64,000 nucleotides of DNA from Synchiropus splendidus (lineage: Eukaryota; Chordata; Actinopteri; Syngnathiformes; Callionymidae): assembly GCF_027744825.2 (NCBI RefSeq), contig NC_071345.1, positions 6,046,001 to 6,110,000 of the forward strand, in the 5' to 3' direction. A model generated the notes under the pieces. That model did not search any database, was not told the DNA's origin, and saw only the letters and a list, made by a program, of their open reading frames with translations. Made by a program: the position numbers and the translations under genes. This document shows positions 1-12,330 of this stretch, piece by piece. Every line of letters starts with the position of its first letter. Position 1 is the stretch's first letter.

Positions 1-3000
1 TTGTTTTTGTACCTGTGCTTCAGGTCATTTATCCGTGTGGTCAACAGAGTCTTGTCCTTTTCCAGGTCTCTCAGGTTCACCTTGTGTCTGTGGACGGTGA
101 CCTGGAACAGCACGAAAGCAGAACAGAGGTCCACGTTAGAGAAAAGTACAGCTGGACCTGATAAACCCCAGGAGCGTGAGAGACTCACCTCACTGGACCT
201 AAAAACAGTGTTGAGCTTTTGGGCTTCAGCTTTTAACACAGACGACTTGGGCTGTAGTTCCTGGACCTTCTGGGTGATTTTCTCCAAATCTTCCTGAAGG
301 ATCTTGTACCTGTCCTCTGCCTCCTTGGTCTTATTCTGGAAACAAAACACCTTGTTGAAGAGTCAAACAAACAGCGAACCCACACAAGCACACGCCACAC
401 CTTCCACTCCTCGACTTTCTCATCATATTTCACTGTGGAGCGTCTCTCCGCCTGCAGCTTGTCCTTCATCGGCACCAGCTCCTTTTCCACCTCCTCCACC
501 TTTGAATTGATGTAGCGACGACAGTTACTATGAAGCAAACCTGTGGTGGTACAGGGAGAACTCACCAGAGCCCAGGCCATCTGCTTCTGTAGCTCCTCCA
601 GTTTGGCGTGCATTTCATCAACAGACGCCAGGTTCTTGAAGCACTCCTCCTTCGCTTTGTAGTCCTGCTTCAACTCCTTTAAGCACTGATGGAGAAGTAA
701 GAGGCAAAAGGGTTTGACCAGATACATATGCAAGGCTTTGGGATGCTCTCTTACTTCACAGTGCTGCTCCAGTTTATCCCTGGTGACGGTCTGTGCACTT
801 TTGATGGCGGTGATGTCGTCATTCATCTGATCCAGGTGAGTGGCTTTCATGAAAAACTGATGGCGAGAATTACACAGGACTGATTCACCCCAGCCAGGAA
901 CTTGAGATGGAGAAGGCTACACAAAGCTCTGCACACACCTTGTACTTGTCCCCCTCTCCTTTAGAATGGAGGAAGAATTTGCTCATCTCTTGATTCAGCA
1001 CTGTCACAGGGTTGTTCACCTACATGGTTAAACAAAAAACAGCCTTATTCGGGGTCTTTGAAGCACTGCAGGACTTGTACGTGACGGTGATAGAGACATA
1101 GAGAGGTCATGTAAATATGTCATACCTGAATATTAAAACTATCCAGCATGGAAACCAGCTCTTCTTTTTTGGTGGAAATCACTTGACCTAGAAGGTGAGG
1201 ATGGAAAAAAACAATAAATAATGTAGTCCTGGTTTTTCAGAATTTTAAATGTCATACATTTTAGAAAATCAAGAGTTTACCAGACTTGGATCGGAGTTTA
1301 TACATTCTTGATCCCTCGCGTGTTATTCGGAGATCGACGACAATAGAAGACCCGTAAAGTTCGGGTTTGTAAGCGTCAGATCCTTGGTTTCGTAGTGTGA
1401 CTGAGACATCGGCGGAGCTGACGGTGCAGAGTAAACAAAGCAAGTTTAACAAGCCAAGTGATACTCCAAGTCACATGGGTCAGAGATGTGGAGGCAAATT
1501 TCAAAATTAAAAATTTTAACAACCACTTCTGAACAAAACTGTTTTTTAGGACTTCATAAAACTGTGCTATTTGATCTGAACCGACTTCTAATGAGTAGTA
1601 GAATAAGTAGAACCAATGGTTGGAAACTCAATTGCGACTTCATCTAGTACAACAGATGCAGTACATTTACCTTTCCCCATCCTTGATGAAATCCTTGAGG
1701 GATGAGGCTCTGTTGGTGGCCTGGGCGTTTCCACCCAAAGCAACGATAAGAGCGGTCAGGACGGCACTTTTTCCAGCTGAGACACAATAACATACACATT
1801 TCTAGATGGCTGTATCATGCGAGGAAGGTCTTCCAACAAGAAATTATCAATCCCTTTTAAGTTATTGTCATTTAATTCTAACATTTTAATCCTATTCGAT
1901 TAAAATGAGCATATACGTTTTTTAACTCTTTTTTTTTTTAACTCAACATCGGACCGGGACCTTCAGCAGGCACTGGACCGGTTTGCAGCCGAGTGTGAGG
2001 GTTGAGGATCAGCACCTCCAAGTCTGAGGCCATGGTTCTCGACTGGAATAAGGTGGTTTGCTCTCTCCGGGTTGGTGGAGAGTTCTTGCTCCAAGTGGTG
2101 GAGTTAAGGTATCTCAGGGTCTTGTTCTCGAATGAGGGAAAAGGGGAGCGTGAGATTGATAGACAGGTTGGTGCAGCGGCAGCAGTGATGCATTTGCTGT
2201 ATCGGACCGTCGTGGTGAAGAGGGAGCTGAGTCACAAGACGAAGCTCTCGATTTACCGATCGATCTACGTTCCCACCCTCACCTTTGGTCACAAGCTTTG
2301 GGTAATGACCGAAAGGATGAGATCGCGGATACAAGCGGCTGAGATGAGTTTCCTCCACAGGGTGGCTGGGCGCACCCTTAGAGATAGGGTGAGGAGTTCG
2401 GTCATCCGGGAGGAGCTCGGGGTGGAGCCGCTGCTCCTCCACATCCAGAGGAACCAGCTGAGGTAGGTCGGGCATCTGATCCGGATGCCCCCTGGACGCC
2501 TCCCTGGGGAGGTGTTCCGGGCATATCCTACCGGGAGGAGACCCCGGGGAAGACCCAGGACTCGCTGGAGAGATTATGTCTCTGGTCTGGCCTGGGAACG
2601 CCTCGGGAAGAGCTGGAGGAGGTTTGTGCGGATCAGGAAGTTTGGGCTTCCTTGCTCCGAATGCTGCCTCCGCGACCCGCCTCCGGATAAGCGGCAGAAT
2701 AAGGTGAAGGTGAACAGCATTATAAGGATTTAAGACATAGGCATTATAGGTTTAAGATTAAGACAAAGAACCACATCTCGATGAGTTAAAGAAAAAGGTG
2801 GAGGCTCCTTATCTAACTCATTATTATTCTTATTTACTACCTACGTCAACGTGGCATCACTCACACACGGCGGTTCAAACTTACTCCCATTTTGGCCGAC
2901 AACAAAGTTGACACTGGGACTGAAAGTGAAAGGGCCCAGGAGGGAATGACACATGAAGTTCCTCAGCGTGATGCTCTCCACTATCCCGGCGTCAGTCACA

Positions 3001-3275
3001 GGATTACTCGGAACTGCCAACTGGATGTTAACAGTACTGTTAGACTGTGTTTGTTTTTCACTGTGACATCCATCAATGCCTTGACATGAATAGCTTCACC
3101 ATTAACCTCAAAAGATCAGTTATTTTTGAACATTGACAGGACTTACCTGTTTACCCAACGTGGACTGAAATGAAGTAGAAAGCTCTTCAGCATCATCGTC
3201 GTCGTCAACATCGTGCCTCGGTTTGGGTCGTTTCGAGTTGTTGTCAATGACGGAGGTGCTCTTCCTTTTCGCCAT
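1..3275 (-). CDS. smc6: smc6, structural maintenance of chromosomes 6 (N-terminal part, multi-exon, runs off left edge)
   Basis: SMC6 is one of the two SMC ATPases of the nuclear SMC5/6 complex, which acts in recombination repair and at stalled forks. Coding exons in gene order are 3275-3147, 3020-2885, 1776-1671, 1417-1281, 1187-1126, 1019-939, 856-755, 685-566, 499-401, 335-189 and 101 to the edge; they join in one frame of about 406 codons out of roughly 1,090 usual for the family. The product opens [13 protein letters not shown]. It has an SMC6-like [19 protein letters not shown] stretch, then the Walker A motif GQNGTGKS (about residues 85-92, split by an intron), then [32 protein letters not shown] and [11 protein letters not shown], all diagnostic of SMC6. 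The later exons ([19 protein letters not shown] and similar) are the start of the coiled-coil arm. The 3275 ATG is the first in frame and gives the expected N-terminus. The exact donor of the leftmost exon is uncertain (position 13 or the window edge). The hinge, second coiled coil and Walker B lie outside the window. Confidence 0.93.
1953..2715 (+). mobile_element. Decayed LINE fragment: C-terminal end of a reverse-transcriptase ORF plus 3' end
   Basis: The plus-strand translation from about 2002 reads [18 protein letters not shown], then [23 protein letters not shown] sequence, then [21 protein letters not shown], and after a stop [17 protein letters not shown]. This is the C-terminal part of the polyprotein of a very common fish non-LTR retrotransposon. 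It is broken by a stop codon (TAG near 2464), by a short deletion before 2002, and by complete loss of the 5' part. The end has the CCTCCGGATAAGCGGCAGAA tail shared by several fish LINE and SINE families. It lies antisense in the second intron of smc6. I am sure it is a LINE remnant but not of the clade. Confidence 0.85.
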
Positions 3276-3690
3276 TTCGACCTGCAAAGTTAATAAAGTG
3301 TGAGAAGTTTGTCCGTCAACAAACCAAAGTGCGTCATTGTTTTGCTTTAGCTAAACGCCGCCCTCAAGTGACAAAGCTGCGTTAGCCGACTGGCTAATGC
3401 GGCGAGTTGAACAGCTCCAACACACGTCAGGGGGAAAATGTGAGGTGTCAAGCTGGCAGCTTGACACCGACAAGGCGGAAACGTCTTGAGAAAAGGTAGC
3501 TCACCGACTAGACGTCTCGGTCCGGTGTGACAAATCTTGACCGGTCGCATCGAATTCGCGCGTCCCTCGCAACTTCCTGTTGTCGTTACTGACGCGATCC
3601 AACCGCAGGACCGGCACTGCGCATGTGCAAGAGTACCGGGCATACGTCACAACGGCATCTTGTTTGTTCCGGAAGCGCGTTTCCTTTCCA
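3276..3690 (-). promoter_or_regulatory. CpG-rich smc6 promoter and 5' UTR
   Basis: The sequence directly upstream of the smc6 ATG is much richer in CpG than its surroundings. It contains an NRF1-like palindrome TGCGCATGTGCA at 3618-3629, a CRE-like TACGTCA at 3643-3649, and an ETS-like TTCCGGAAGC at 3667-3676. These are typical of housekeeping promoters in vertebrates. The transcription start is inferred and not placed. Confidence 0.55.
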
Positions 3691-4314
3691 ATTTTTTTGT
3701 CAATATAAACTGATGGCAAGGACGAGATTATTAAGTTATGTCGCTCTGCAGCCTGGGACAGTCTGGTTTGGGACCTTAAATTTATTCTTTCATAGATGTC
3801 CGAAGTAAACAGCCACCGACGTCTCCTCAATGCAGCTTGTTTGAACAGCACCAGGAATCGAAAACAATAACAAAAAAAAAGAAAGACAGTGCCTTTTTTT
3901 CTATTTTTATTCTTTATTTTTATTGCCAAAATTAAGTATAGTCATATATATAGTCATGAACACGCCCATTACAATGTCAAATCACTGTGGTTATTATATA
4001 TGGTATCACAAATATATAATAATAATTATTTAAAAAAAAATACAAAACAAAAAATAAATAAATCAAACAGAATGTAAAATAAAACATACATATTAATGCA
4101 AGGGGGTAAAATGATTAAACAACGATTTTAAATTGAGAACTGAGTTAATTTTTGTGCTTTTTGTTTGGTGGAATGTTTGATGGGATTAAAATGTTGTTGT
4201 GTTTCAGTGTAGAAACCAATTGAGGAAAGGGATCTGTGAGCATATTTCGATTTATGGGTGAAGCTGGAAGAAAATGCTCTTCATACAAACCAAAAACAAC
4301 AGTCTTCCAAAATA

Positions 4315-4980
4315 CAGTGGTGCCTCGGTTTTCGAACGTCTCGGAATTCGAACGAAAATCCAGAACTCGAACTGCCCCACAAAAAGCAGGAAAAAACATA
4401 ACGTGCGTGGACCGATCAGCTGACCCACGGCTCGCTTTGTTATTGTGTATAACACAGCCTCTGTATGCAGACGTGTCCCGTTAGCTCCATTTACTGACTG
4501 TTTTTTCTTCATATTGAGGTGTAAAACCTTTCCTGTCTCCACACTGGACCGTGGTAGAGTGTCACAGGGGAGGTGCTCGCTCTCCACACCTCCACTCCAG
4601 GGTTTGATGTCCTGTTGTGGGCTGGAGCTGGGACAGGGATGAGGCGAGTCTGGGACAGAGCGTGACTTGGTTTATGACTTTGTCACAGCCAAACTGCACA
4701 GAAGCGCACATTCAGAGCTGGACACGCACCGGGCACCTCTTCACTTTTGGAGAGACGTCACTCACTCGGCAACCCCTCCCACATGCAGCGGCCACACACA
4801 TAGAGGAACAGCGCACCTGCAGCAGACACTCTACATTCACTCCTACAAAAGACTATTTTAAGGCTTGGAACACATTATTTCTTTCTCCATTCATTGTAAT
4901 GGGAAAAATCGATTCAGATTTCGAACAAATCGCTTCTCGAACGGCTGTCTGGATTGTGGTCCAGAACCGAGGTACCACTG
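4315..4980 (+). mobile_element. Non-autonomous DNA transposon, pogo/Tigger-like ends, copy 1 of 3
   Basis: The left end starts CAGTGGTGCCTCGGTTTTCG and the right end finishes GAACCGAGGTACCACTG, a terminal inverted repeat. TA precedes the left end. The interior matches the copies at 33413-34135 and 36178-36825 almost throughout (for example GGCTTGGAAC, GTGTCACAGGGGAGGTGCTC and CTCCTACAAAAGACT are shared). No transposase is present; small open frames inside are not conserved proteins. The CAG...CTG ends and partial TA flanks suggest the pogo/Tigger group, but this is inference. Confidence 0.75.
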
Positions 4981-5922
4981 CAGTTCAAAATGAGTTATTA
5001 CGTTGTTATTAATAAAGTCACAGATCTCCTGCCAAAAATCTGATTCACAAAAATGACAAAAGCGGTGTCAATATCTTTCTGAAATCGTTTATTAATAAAG
5101 ACTTTGCTAGGATAGATTCTGCGAAGAACTCTAAAAGAGATTTCCCTCACTTTGTTGCTGATCGAATACTTACAAGGAAGGAGCCATACCTTCTGCCACG
5201 TTGCTAAATGACGTCTTATTTGCATAAGAATATCTTACTTAGATGATTTGGAAAATCGGCAAATTTAACGGCAATGTCACCCAATTTTCTACCAATTTTA
5301 TGAATATATTTTTATCTCATTTGCAAAATGTTATCGCTCCCAGTCACTCTTCAGTCTCTGTTTTTGAATAAGACATAGCAGTCTCAAGCTTCAAAACTAA
5401 GTTACCAGCAAATATTTTTACAGAAAAAATACAGTGTGTAGGTATCCACACAATAGAGCTCGACTTGACGCTCTCAATATTCCTGTTGCGTTGTTGAATA
5501 AATCCACATAGAATCGTTCGTAAAGGTTTCAACAGTTTACTGGTGCCAAACAGTAAAAAAGTAACACAAAAAGGGCATCGAAGCTTCCAAAGCGTGTAAG
5601 TGATCCAGAGAGACAGCGAGAGAGAGGTCAAAAAGCCGTGGGGCTCCGACTGCCAGCATCACTGCCCTTACGGAAGACCCCAGCTGACTTAAGGTGCGCA
5701 ACAACTCAAAACTTCCACATCCACCTCAAACCATTCAACTGACAAATGACTCAATGATTCAAATGTTTCAACTGACGAATCACACAAATGAACAGAAAAT
5801 ACCCGCAAACAGGCCCTTCAATCTCTCCCTCCAAGTAAATAAACTTATATTGTTATAAACTCTACCTGTTTTTGAATTAACTTAAATAAACAGATTAAAA
5901 TTAAATTAAAATTAAATTAAAT

Positions 5923-6173
5923 AAAGGTGATATTTTGGGGTTCAGCTGCCGATTTAACTGAATATTAATGTGTGTAATCTATTTGTATGTGAAAGACTTT
6001 TGTCTTTTTGTGACTATTGTGCTGGAGCTCTTCAATCGCTATGAGACATAAACATGGATATAAAAATATTTTCCCTGCATTTACAGAATCATATTTCGGA
6101 GGTTGTGATGCAACAGGTCACTCAGGTTTTGCCTTGACATTTTAACTCCAGTGAATCCTTCCATAAAAGAAAG
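5923..6173. repeat. Direct duplication, copy A
   Basis: Starting at AAAGGTGATATTTTGGGGTT this segment is repeated at 7212-7434 in the same orientation, with most of the sequence retained (GCTGCCGATTTAACTGAATA, TATTTCGGAGGTTGTGATGC, TTTTGCCTTGACATTTT in both). The copies differ by small indels. It may be a dispersed repeat or a local duplication; no terminal signature is visible. Confidence 0.75.
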
Positions 6174-7211
6174 TAATACATTTATGTTGTTATAAACTTT
6201 AGCTGTTTTTAAATTAACTTAAAATATTTATTAACCTTTTTTAACCAAAATCAAAGGACTTCATTTAGGCTCCTACACAGTGTCTTTATCGCCAGTGAAA
6301 GCTGGACAAATGAAGCCAACAAAAGTGTAACAAAACATTCAAGAAAACATGGTTCCACTTATCATCCGAAGTCAAATTGAAACTTTCTGCAGCGCACTCA
6401 TGCGCTTCCTCCTCAAGCTCGACAAATGAACAGAGCCCCTTGTCACCTTGTTGCTGGAGCTAATTTAAAATAACAAACAGAATAATTTAGGTAAATGACC
6501 TGTGTGATGTGGCCTCAGGAAAACAAACAGGTCGCTGCCAACGTTCAATGACTCCTCTTTTCATGTGAATGGAGACTTGAAACCCCGCGTCTTTTCAAGG
6601 CGCCCCACTGGACGTGCACAGACTCAGCCCAAATTTCCAGGCGACACAAAACACCAGCGACCACGTCCTTTAGATGTCGATGCACCCGTTGGCACACGCC
6701 GCCAATTAGAGAGACCTCAGAAGTGCTAATGGCATCTTGAATAATGAAACTAAGAGACGTGTGGCGCCATTGTGTGCTGAACTCGGGCCCATATTCTCAT
6801 GCAAATCTGACGTTTGGGCTGTTTTGTCTTTGCTAATGAATCGTCATCGGCGTGGAGACGCTTGTGTCGGTGCTGGCAGGGAAACAGAGATGTGCATCAG
6901 GAGCCATTCAGGCCGCCGTTATTAAAGTAAACAGAACCGGTGGAGAGGGTTGACACGCAGCTGCAGCCACTCCAGCTAGTCAAGAGGCGGCGGAGACAGG
7001 CCACCCTCAAGACGCTGGCGGAGATGAGAAGAGCCCAGCGCATAAAGAGGCTTTGAAGATGGCTGTGTTTCTTCTTCTGCTCCCCTAAAAGCTGGGCGAT
7101 CTGACCACTCATTCCTTGTCCTTCCCAGCTACACAGGGCAAGAAGCAGGGTGCCATTATTCATATGGAATATAGAATATAGTTTCCCATTTTAAAGCAAA
7201 AACCTCGGCTG

Positions 7212-7434
7212 AAAGGTGATATTTTGGGGTTCAGCTGCCGATTTAACTGAATATTAATGTGTGTAATCTCTTTGTATGTGAAAGATTTCTATTGCAACAG
7301 AGCTTTTCAGTTGCTATGAGACATAAACATGGACATAATGTTTGTGGACTCATATTTCGGAGGTTGTGATGCAACAGATCACTGAGGTTTTGCCTTGACA
7401 TTTTGACTCCAGTGAATCCTTCTGTATAAGAAAC
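7212..7434. repeat. Direct duplication, copy B
   Basis: Second copy of the 5923-6173 segment in the same orientation, about 1.29 kb downstream and ending some 280 bp before the prox2 start codon. It has lost about 30 bp in the middle relative to copy A. Confidence 0.75.
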
Positions 7435-7716
7435 TTTGAGAATCATGTTTTCTCCATCATGTCACCCTGCAGCGGAGCTTTGTTCTTCACTCTGACAAGC
7501 CACGATTGGTCCGACCCACTGAAGAGGCCACGCCCCCTTCGATGTTATGGAGCTTTCTCATGTTAATGAACCGACAGTAGAAATATTCAAGTTGCCCTCT
7601 ACATCTGCCGCTTCCTTCCATCTCTGCAGACCAGGACAGGTAGGATTCTGAGTCTGACTCCACTCTGAGGTTGAACTTTTGCTCCGTTGCTGAGTTGTGT
7701 TTTGAGTGCAGAGATC

Positions 7717-10700
7717 ATGAGTCGAGGGGAGGATGCTGAGCCGCCGCTCCCACTGGTGTCAGGCGGCAGCAGCATTGGTTTTAGTCCTGACCTGCAGCAA
7801 GGCATGAGAGTGGAGCCTTGGAAACCGCAAGCTCACAGAGGTCACCAGGCAAAGCGCGCCAGAGTGGAGAGCATTGTCAAGGTGATGAGCCGATCCGATG
7901 TGTCAGTGAAGCTGCAGGAGGAATCGAGCACGACAAGAGAAGAAGAGATGAGAGCGACGTGGTCCAGAGAACACAGGCGGGCAGAGGAGGTGTTAGAGGG
8001 GAGCTGGAACAGCCGGCACCAGGGATGGAAGAAGACCAAGCTGATGAACTACTTTCAGTCCAGACCTGAAAACATGCAGGTGTTGGCAGATGCTCTGAAG
8101 GTGGAACTGTCCAGAGCGGTCAGCAGGAGCGTCGACTCGGTCTTCAGGAGCATGCAGCAGAACGTAGGAGGAGGTCCACTCCCCTCCACACGGAGCGCTC
8201 GGACTGAAGCCCAGCCTCTCACCATGAGCCAGATGGCGACTGATCATCCTCAGTCCAACGACACGGCGCATCCAACCTTTCCAGGGTCTCCACACGACGC
8301 TTCCAAAGTCAGACTGAAGGTCAACTCCAGACCGGTTCAGGGGCCAGCGACGGAGCAGATGATTTGGGAGACCCTCTGCCATCCACAAGTGGAGTCCAAC
8401 AGCCTGCTGAGGAGTCACTTGTATCTGCTGAACGTATCCTTTATTGGTCTTCAACATTCATTTATGATTCTTAGGTTCATCACATCCCAAATATCGGTCA
8501 CATCCTTTAGATGATCGCGCAGCACAGTCCACATGTTGATGGCAAACTAGCATGTTCTGACGCTGAAAACCACAACACCACCATCCTGTCTGCTGTGCAT
8601 CTAGATATATGAATAATGGAAACACCTTAAAGCTTTTTGTCCAACCCCTGTATATATGGCATACGAGTACAAATGGACTTCCTTACTCAAGCGCCTGCAG
8701 GAGGGTTTGACCACGAAGCATCTAAAGAAAGCAAAGCTCATGTTCTTCTTCACTCGGTACCCGAGCTCCCTGGTGCTGAGGATGTGTTTCCATGACGTGC
8801 AGGTGAAAGAACACACACACTCGCAGACCAAGTCTTGCACCTCTTGCTTTATTAGAAACGTCAACACGCCAGGCTTCAAGTGCTTCCAAACCAACCTCAC
8901 CTACCTCCCACAGTTCACGCGCTGCATCAGCTCCCAGCTCATCAAGTGGTTCAGTAACTTCCGGGAGTTCTTCTACATCCAGATGGAGAAGTTCGCCCGG
9001 CACGCCGTCGTGGCGGGGCGGTCCGATGGGTGCGCTCTGACTGTGGGGCGAGAATCGGAGCTTTTCAGAACGCTCAACGTGCACTACAACAAGGCAAACG
9101 ACTTTCAGGTGAGGTACAACTTCAACATCAAACTAGTCCATCTATGGTACAGTTGAAATGTGTTTGAGTCAGGGTCAAATGTATTGGACTAAAGAAACAG
9201 TCACGGCCAATGTTGCAGAGCCTCAACACAGCCGATGAATTGAAAATTAAACTGAAAAATAAGTGTCCAAAGAGGAAAAATCCAAATTTATCTGCAGCCA
9301 AAGCATCAGCTGCACTATGATGTGCCATTAAATTATGACCACCTGCCTCCTTCAGCTGCTAAACCAGACGATAGGTGGCTGCATGTTCTCCACGGCAGCC
9401 GTCCACAGACAAGACGCCATTGCTCTGTCAACTACCTTCTAAGCTAAGACTGAGTTGCCTGACCTGAAAGTTCACTCAGCTCAGAGAGCAGCATGTCTAC
9501 CTATTGTAAAAGGTTAGCAGTGAGGCTGTGGAGGGCGTTGTGATTGGAGAAGCGACATGACTCTCGTGTGAAGGCTGGTGATCACATGATCCGACCAGAA
9601 ACAAACATTTATGAGGAAAACCTTTTTCATTCAGAACCTTCAGCTTGCAGGTCCTCAGACGCTGCTGCTGTCTGACATCAAGCTGAAATGATTCTTTAAG
9701 ACTCAAGGTTAGGCTTTTTTATTTTAAAAAAGTAAGATAAAGTAAGAAAACATCTGAAAGAACTAAAACCAAGTCTTCCACTCAAACCAGATACTTGGTT
9801 GAAAAAGCAAAAGGAACAAAACACAAAATGTTTTAACTATTGGGCAGCATTTGCGTACGCGAGACGAAAGAACATTAAAATCCATTGGACACATTCTCGC
9901 AACACTTGACAGGTTCAGGTGACATATTGAACGTGGGAACATCAGGGTCTAAAGATGAGAGAGCACAAGATTGTTTCCTTTGGTGGACCTTTATTGCATG
10001 AGTGGCATAAAAACTGGAATCTTCTAGTCCAGTTCTTACTTCTCCTCCCACCCCTGTGTTGCTCCGCACCCTGGCTTGAAAGCTACATCATCCTTGTTGA
10101 CCTACCTGCGACAGTTCCTCTGTACAAATCCTTTCCCTCCACTGTGATACGCAACATTGCCATGACATTCACTGAATATCATTTGTGTATTGAAAGCCTA
10201 ACATGAACCTGCTCTCCTCCCGCACCTCACTCACACCTGAACCTCATGTGGTCTGTCGACTCTCCACACAAGGTCATTTAGGCACGTCTCTCCTATACTG
10301 ACAGGTCAGAGTGAGACAAGGTCACAAGGGTCAAGCTCACGTTCATTTCCCCTTCAGAGGGGAGGACGACTGCTTGCTAGTTAACACCAGAGGGCGCCAT
10401 TAACAAATTTCAGGCCAAACTCAATGTCAAGATTTTTTTTTTTTTTAAATCTACACCCAGAGACAGAGTTAGACAAGATGAGTTTTTATGTCAGAAATTG
10501 CAGTCTTTTTTTTTTCTTTGTCACATCCTTGCTCTCATTCCACGACTGTCAAAAACACCAATGATGCTCAGGTACAGGTTAAGACTTAAAACCCCGAAAA
10601 GACGACCATCACAACTTACCGTGTTTCACATCTAACATTAACCCTCTGGGCCTGAGTGCACCAAACATTACCTAGTGAGTAGTCACAGCTAAGAGGTGAT

Positions 10701-11441
10701 TCCAGAACATTCCCAGAGAAGTCTGAGCAAGGGACGGAACAGACGCTCCAAGCTCAGTGAGGGGCGTGTGGTCGACCTTTGTTACTAGGTGTCAGAATTT
10801 CAAAAGTTGATCATAGAATCTAGGCTGGTGAAGACGGCAACTGTAAATAATGTTTGGTATAAATAAGAAATACTTGTTTAATTGCAAGCGATACTTTAAA
10901 TAAATGCCCACTTATAAGCAGAAATGATACAATGAGCTGTCAAGTGTTTGGTGGATGAACCCGCTGCTGGAAGCTTGCCTCAGTGTTGTGACTTTCATGA
11001 CAGTATTGTGGTATTGCATTGCGACATCTCTCGTGAGATATCATTCCAGCATGATCCAATCTGGAGAGTTTCTGTAACTCAGTCACCCAGTTTTTGGTAA
11101 GTATCTGTCCTGCCTCTTCCGTCCAATAAAAGTCCTCTTTTCATGCTTAACAGCAAGGTCCTTGCCATCGGAATAGCTTATAGGAGAAATTCCACAACAG
11201 CGATTTGAATGCAACTTGGCCACTAAGGGGAGCTCTTTGCGTCTTTAGTGAGCTCATGATGTGCTTTTTGGGTCACCAGGTCCCAGATCAGTTCCTGGAG
11301 GTAGCGGAGATTACACTGCGAGAGTTCTACGTGGCTATTTCCATGGGAAAGGACGGCGATCCCTCATGGAAAAAGGCGATCTACAAAGTGATCTGCAAAC
11401 TGGACTGTGAGGTTCCAGCCGAGTTTCGGAGTCATGGATGA
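7717..11441 (+). CDS. prox2: prox2, prospero homeobox transcription factor
   Basis: A sequence-specific nuclear transcription factor with a homeo-prospero domain. Exons are 7717-8433, 8692-8802, 8914-9108 and 11280-11441, giving 394 residues; every join is phase 0. The N-terminal exon carries the prospero-family KRARVESIV motif (residues 46-54) and a weakly conserved linker (LADALKVELSRAVSRSVDSV). The C-terminal ~145 residues are the homeo-prospero domain: HLKKAKLMFFFTRYPSS, then CISSQLIKWFSNFREFFYIQ with the recognition-helix core WFSNF at about 288-292, then VPDQFLEVAEITLREFY and DPSWKKAIYKVICKLDCEVP. The protein is shorter than human PROX2 (about 590 residues), the loss being in the linker. 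The tail-to-tail position beside ylpm1 favours PROX2 over PROX1 or PROX3. The ATG at 7717 is the first in frame. The exon 1 donor (AAC|GTATCC) and the exon 2 acceptor (8692, or 8701 nine bases later) are the least certain joins. Confidence 0.9.
10384..10398 (+). promoter_or_regulatory. CTCF-like motif in the last prox2 intron
   Basis: ACACCAGAGGGCGCC matches the CTCF core consensus except for the first base. It is a single motif match without other support. Confidence 0.3.
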
Positions 11442-12330
11442 GACGCGTGCGTCAGGTGCCACAGCTTCAACGTCACATTGTGGACTTACTTGTTTAGTCA
11501 CAAACATGCGATCAAATGTCTTCATCTAAAGAAGAACAGTTCATCATTCACGCAGTCTTGGAGTGACACTCTGATCTTTAGGGGCAAAGTAACCTTGCAC
11601 AGTCATGAATGAGGCCACACACGAGAGGGACATTTTTAATATCCAACAATTTACATGTTAAAGGTGATTTCATCCAAAGGTGAAACCCAAACCTCCTTTA
11701 CATTCATGAGTATTGCCTTTATCTAACACGGCATTTGCCTGTCTCAAAGCCATTTCTTTATTACGGTGAAGTTAATGCATTGGAGCCTTGATCCATTCTA
11801 TGTTCTCCTTGAGCACACATGGGTGTCACGTCCAGGCACTCCAGTTTCCTCCCACGATTCAGAAACATAGAAGGGTAATGCGATGACGACGCATCACGGG
11901 CGTCCAAAGTTTGGCCTGGGGGCCATTTGTATCCCTGGATGAGACTTCATGTGGTCCTCGGTCATCAAATGTTTTGTGCCACACCAGAACTACATCAAAT
12001 ACTTCAAATCGCAACGTGAGCTTCATCTCGTGAGTCGCCGGAAAGTTCCTAAAGATTGTGCTTCGAAACGCGACACTAATTTCACACTACAAACTTTTAC
12101 CTGCCAGTGGAAGAGAGGAGTTGTCCCACTTGTGCAGGTCAATGAAGACACCAGCACTTTGTTTCAAACCTTCATGTTCTGGTCGGTGAGTAAATCTATT
12201 CAAGCTCTGAATTTCGTACTGACGTTGAAATACTGCCACAAATGGTGACGCACATACGATGAAGGTGAATCATGTAATAAGGTATGTATTCTCATGAGAA
12301 CACAATAAAGGAATAATGACACACCGAAAC
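11442..12330 (+). other. Probable prox2 3' UTR and polyadenylation signal
   Basis: Non-coding sequence after the prox2 stop. The first well-placed AATAAA downstream is at 12304-12309, followed by a T-rich stretch, so the transcript probably ends near 12330. The segment includes a hAT-type repeat scrap (GTTTGGCCTGGGGGCCATTT at about 11909). Confidence 0.4.

Larger units (their letters stand above)
3691..7716. other. Intergenic stretch between smc6 and prox2 (divergent)
   Basis: No coding exon is recognisable. It contains AT-rich low-complexity sequence (3880-4140), a DNA transposon copy (4315-4980), a direct duplication (5923-6173 and 7212-7434) with a second shorter repeat of its upstream flank (about 5838-5900 and 6178-6240), and an unrepetitive, non-coding stretch at about 6360-6940 that looks like regulatory DNA. 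The last ~200 bp should hold the prox2 5' UTR and promoter. Confidence 0.6.

Noticed and set aside
3011..3016. Acceptor at CAG|TTCCGAG for smc6 exon 2
   Set aside because: It would open the exon in a frame with an early stop. The upstream CCAG|TTGGCAG at 3021 keeps the frame through GQNGTGKS.
4667..4861. Small ORF beginning MVYDFVTAKLHRSAHS, also at 33816 and 36486
   Set aside because: It is carried by the three copies of the inverted-repeat DNA element and has no transposase-like or other family features.
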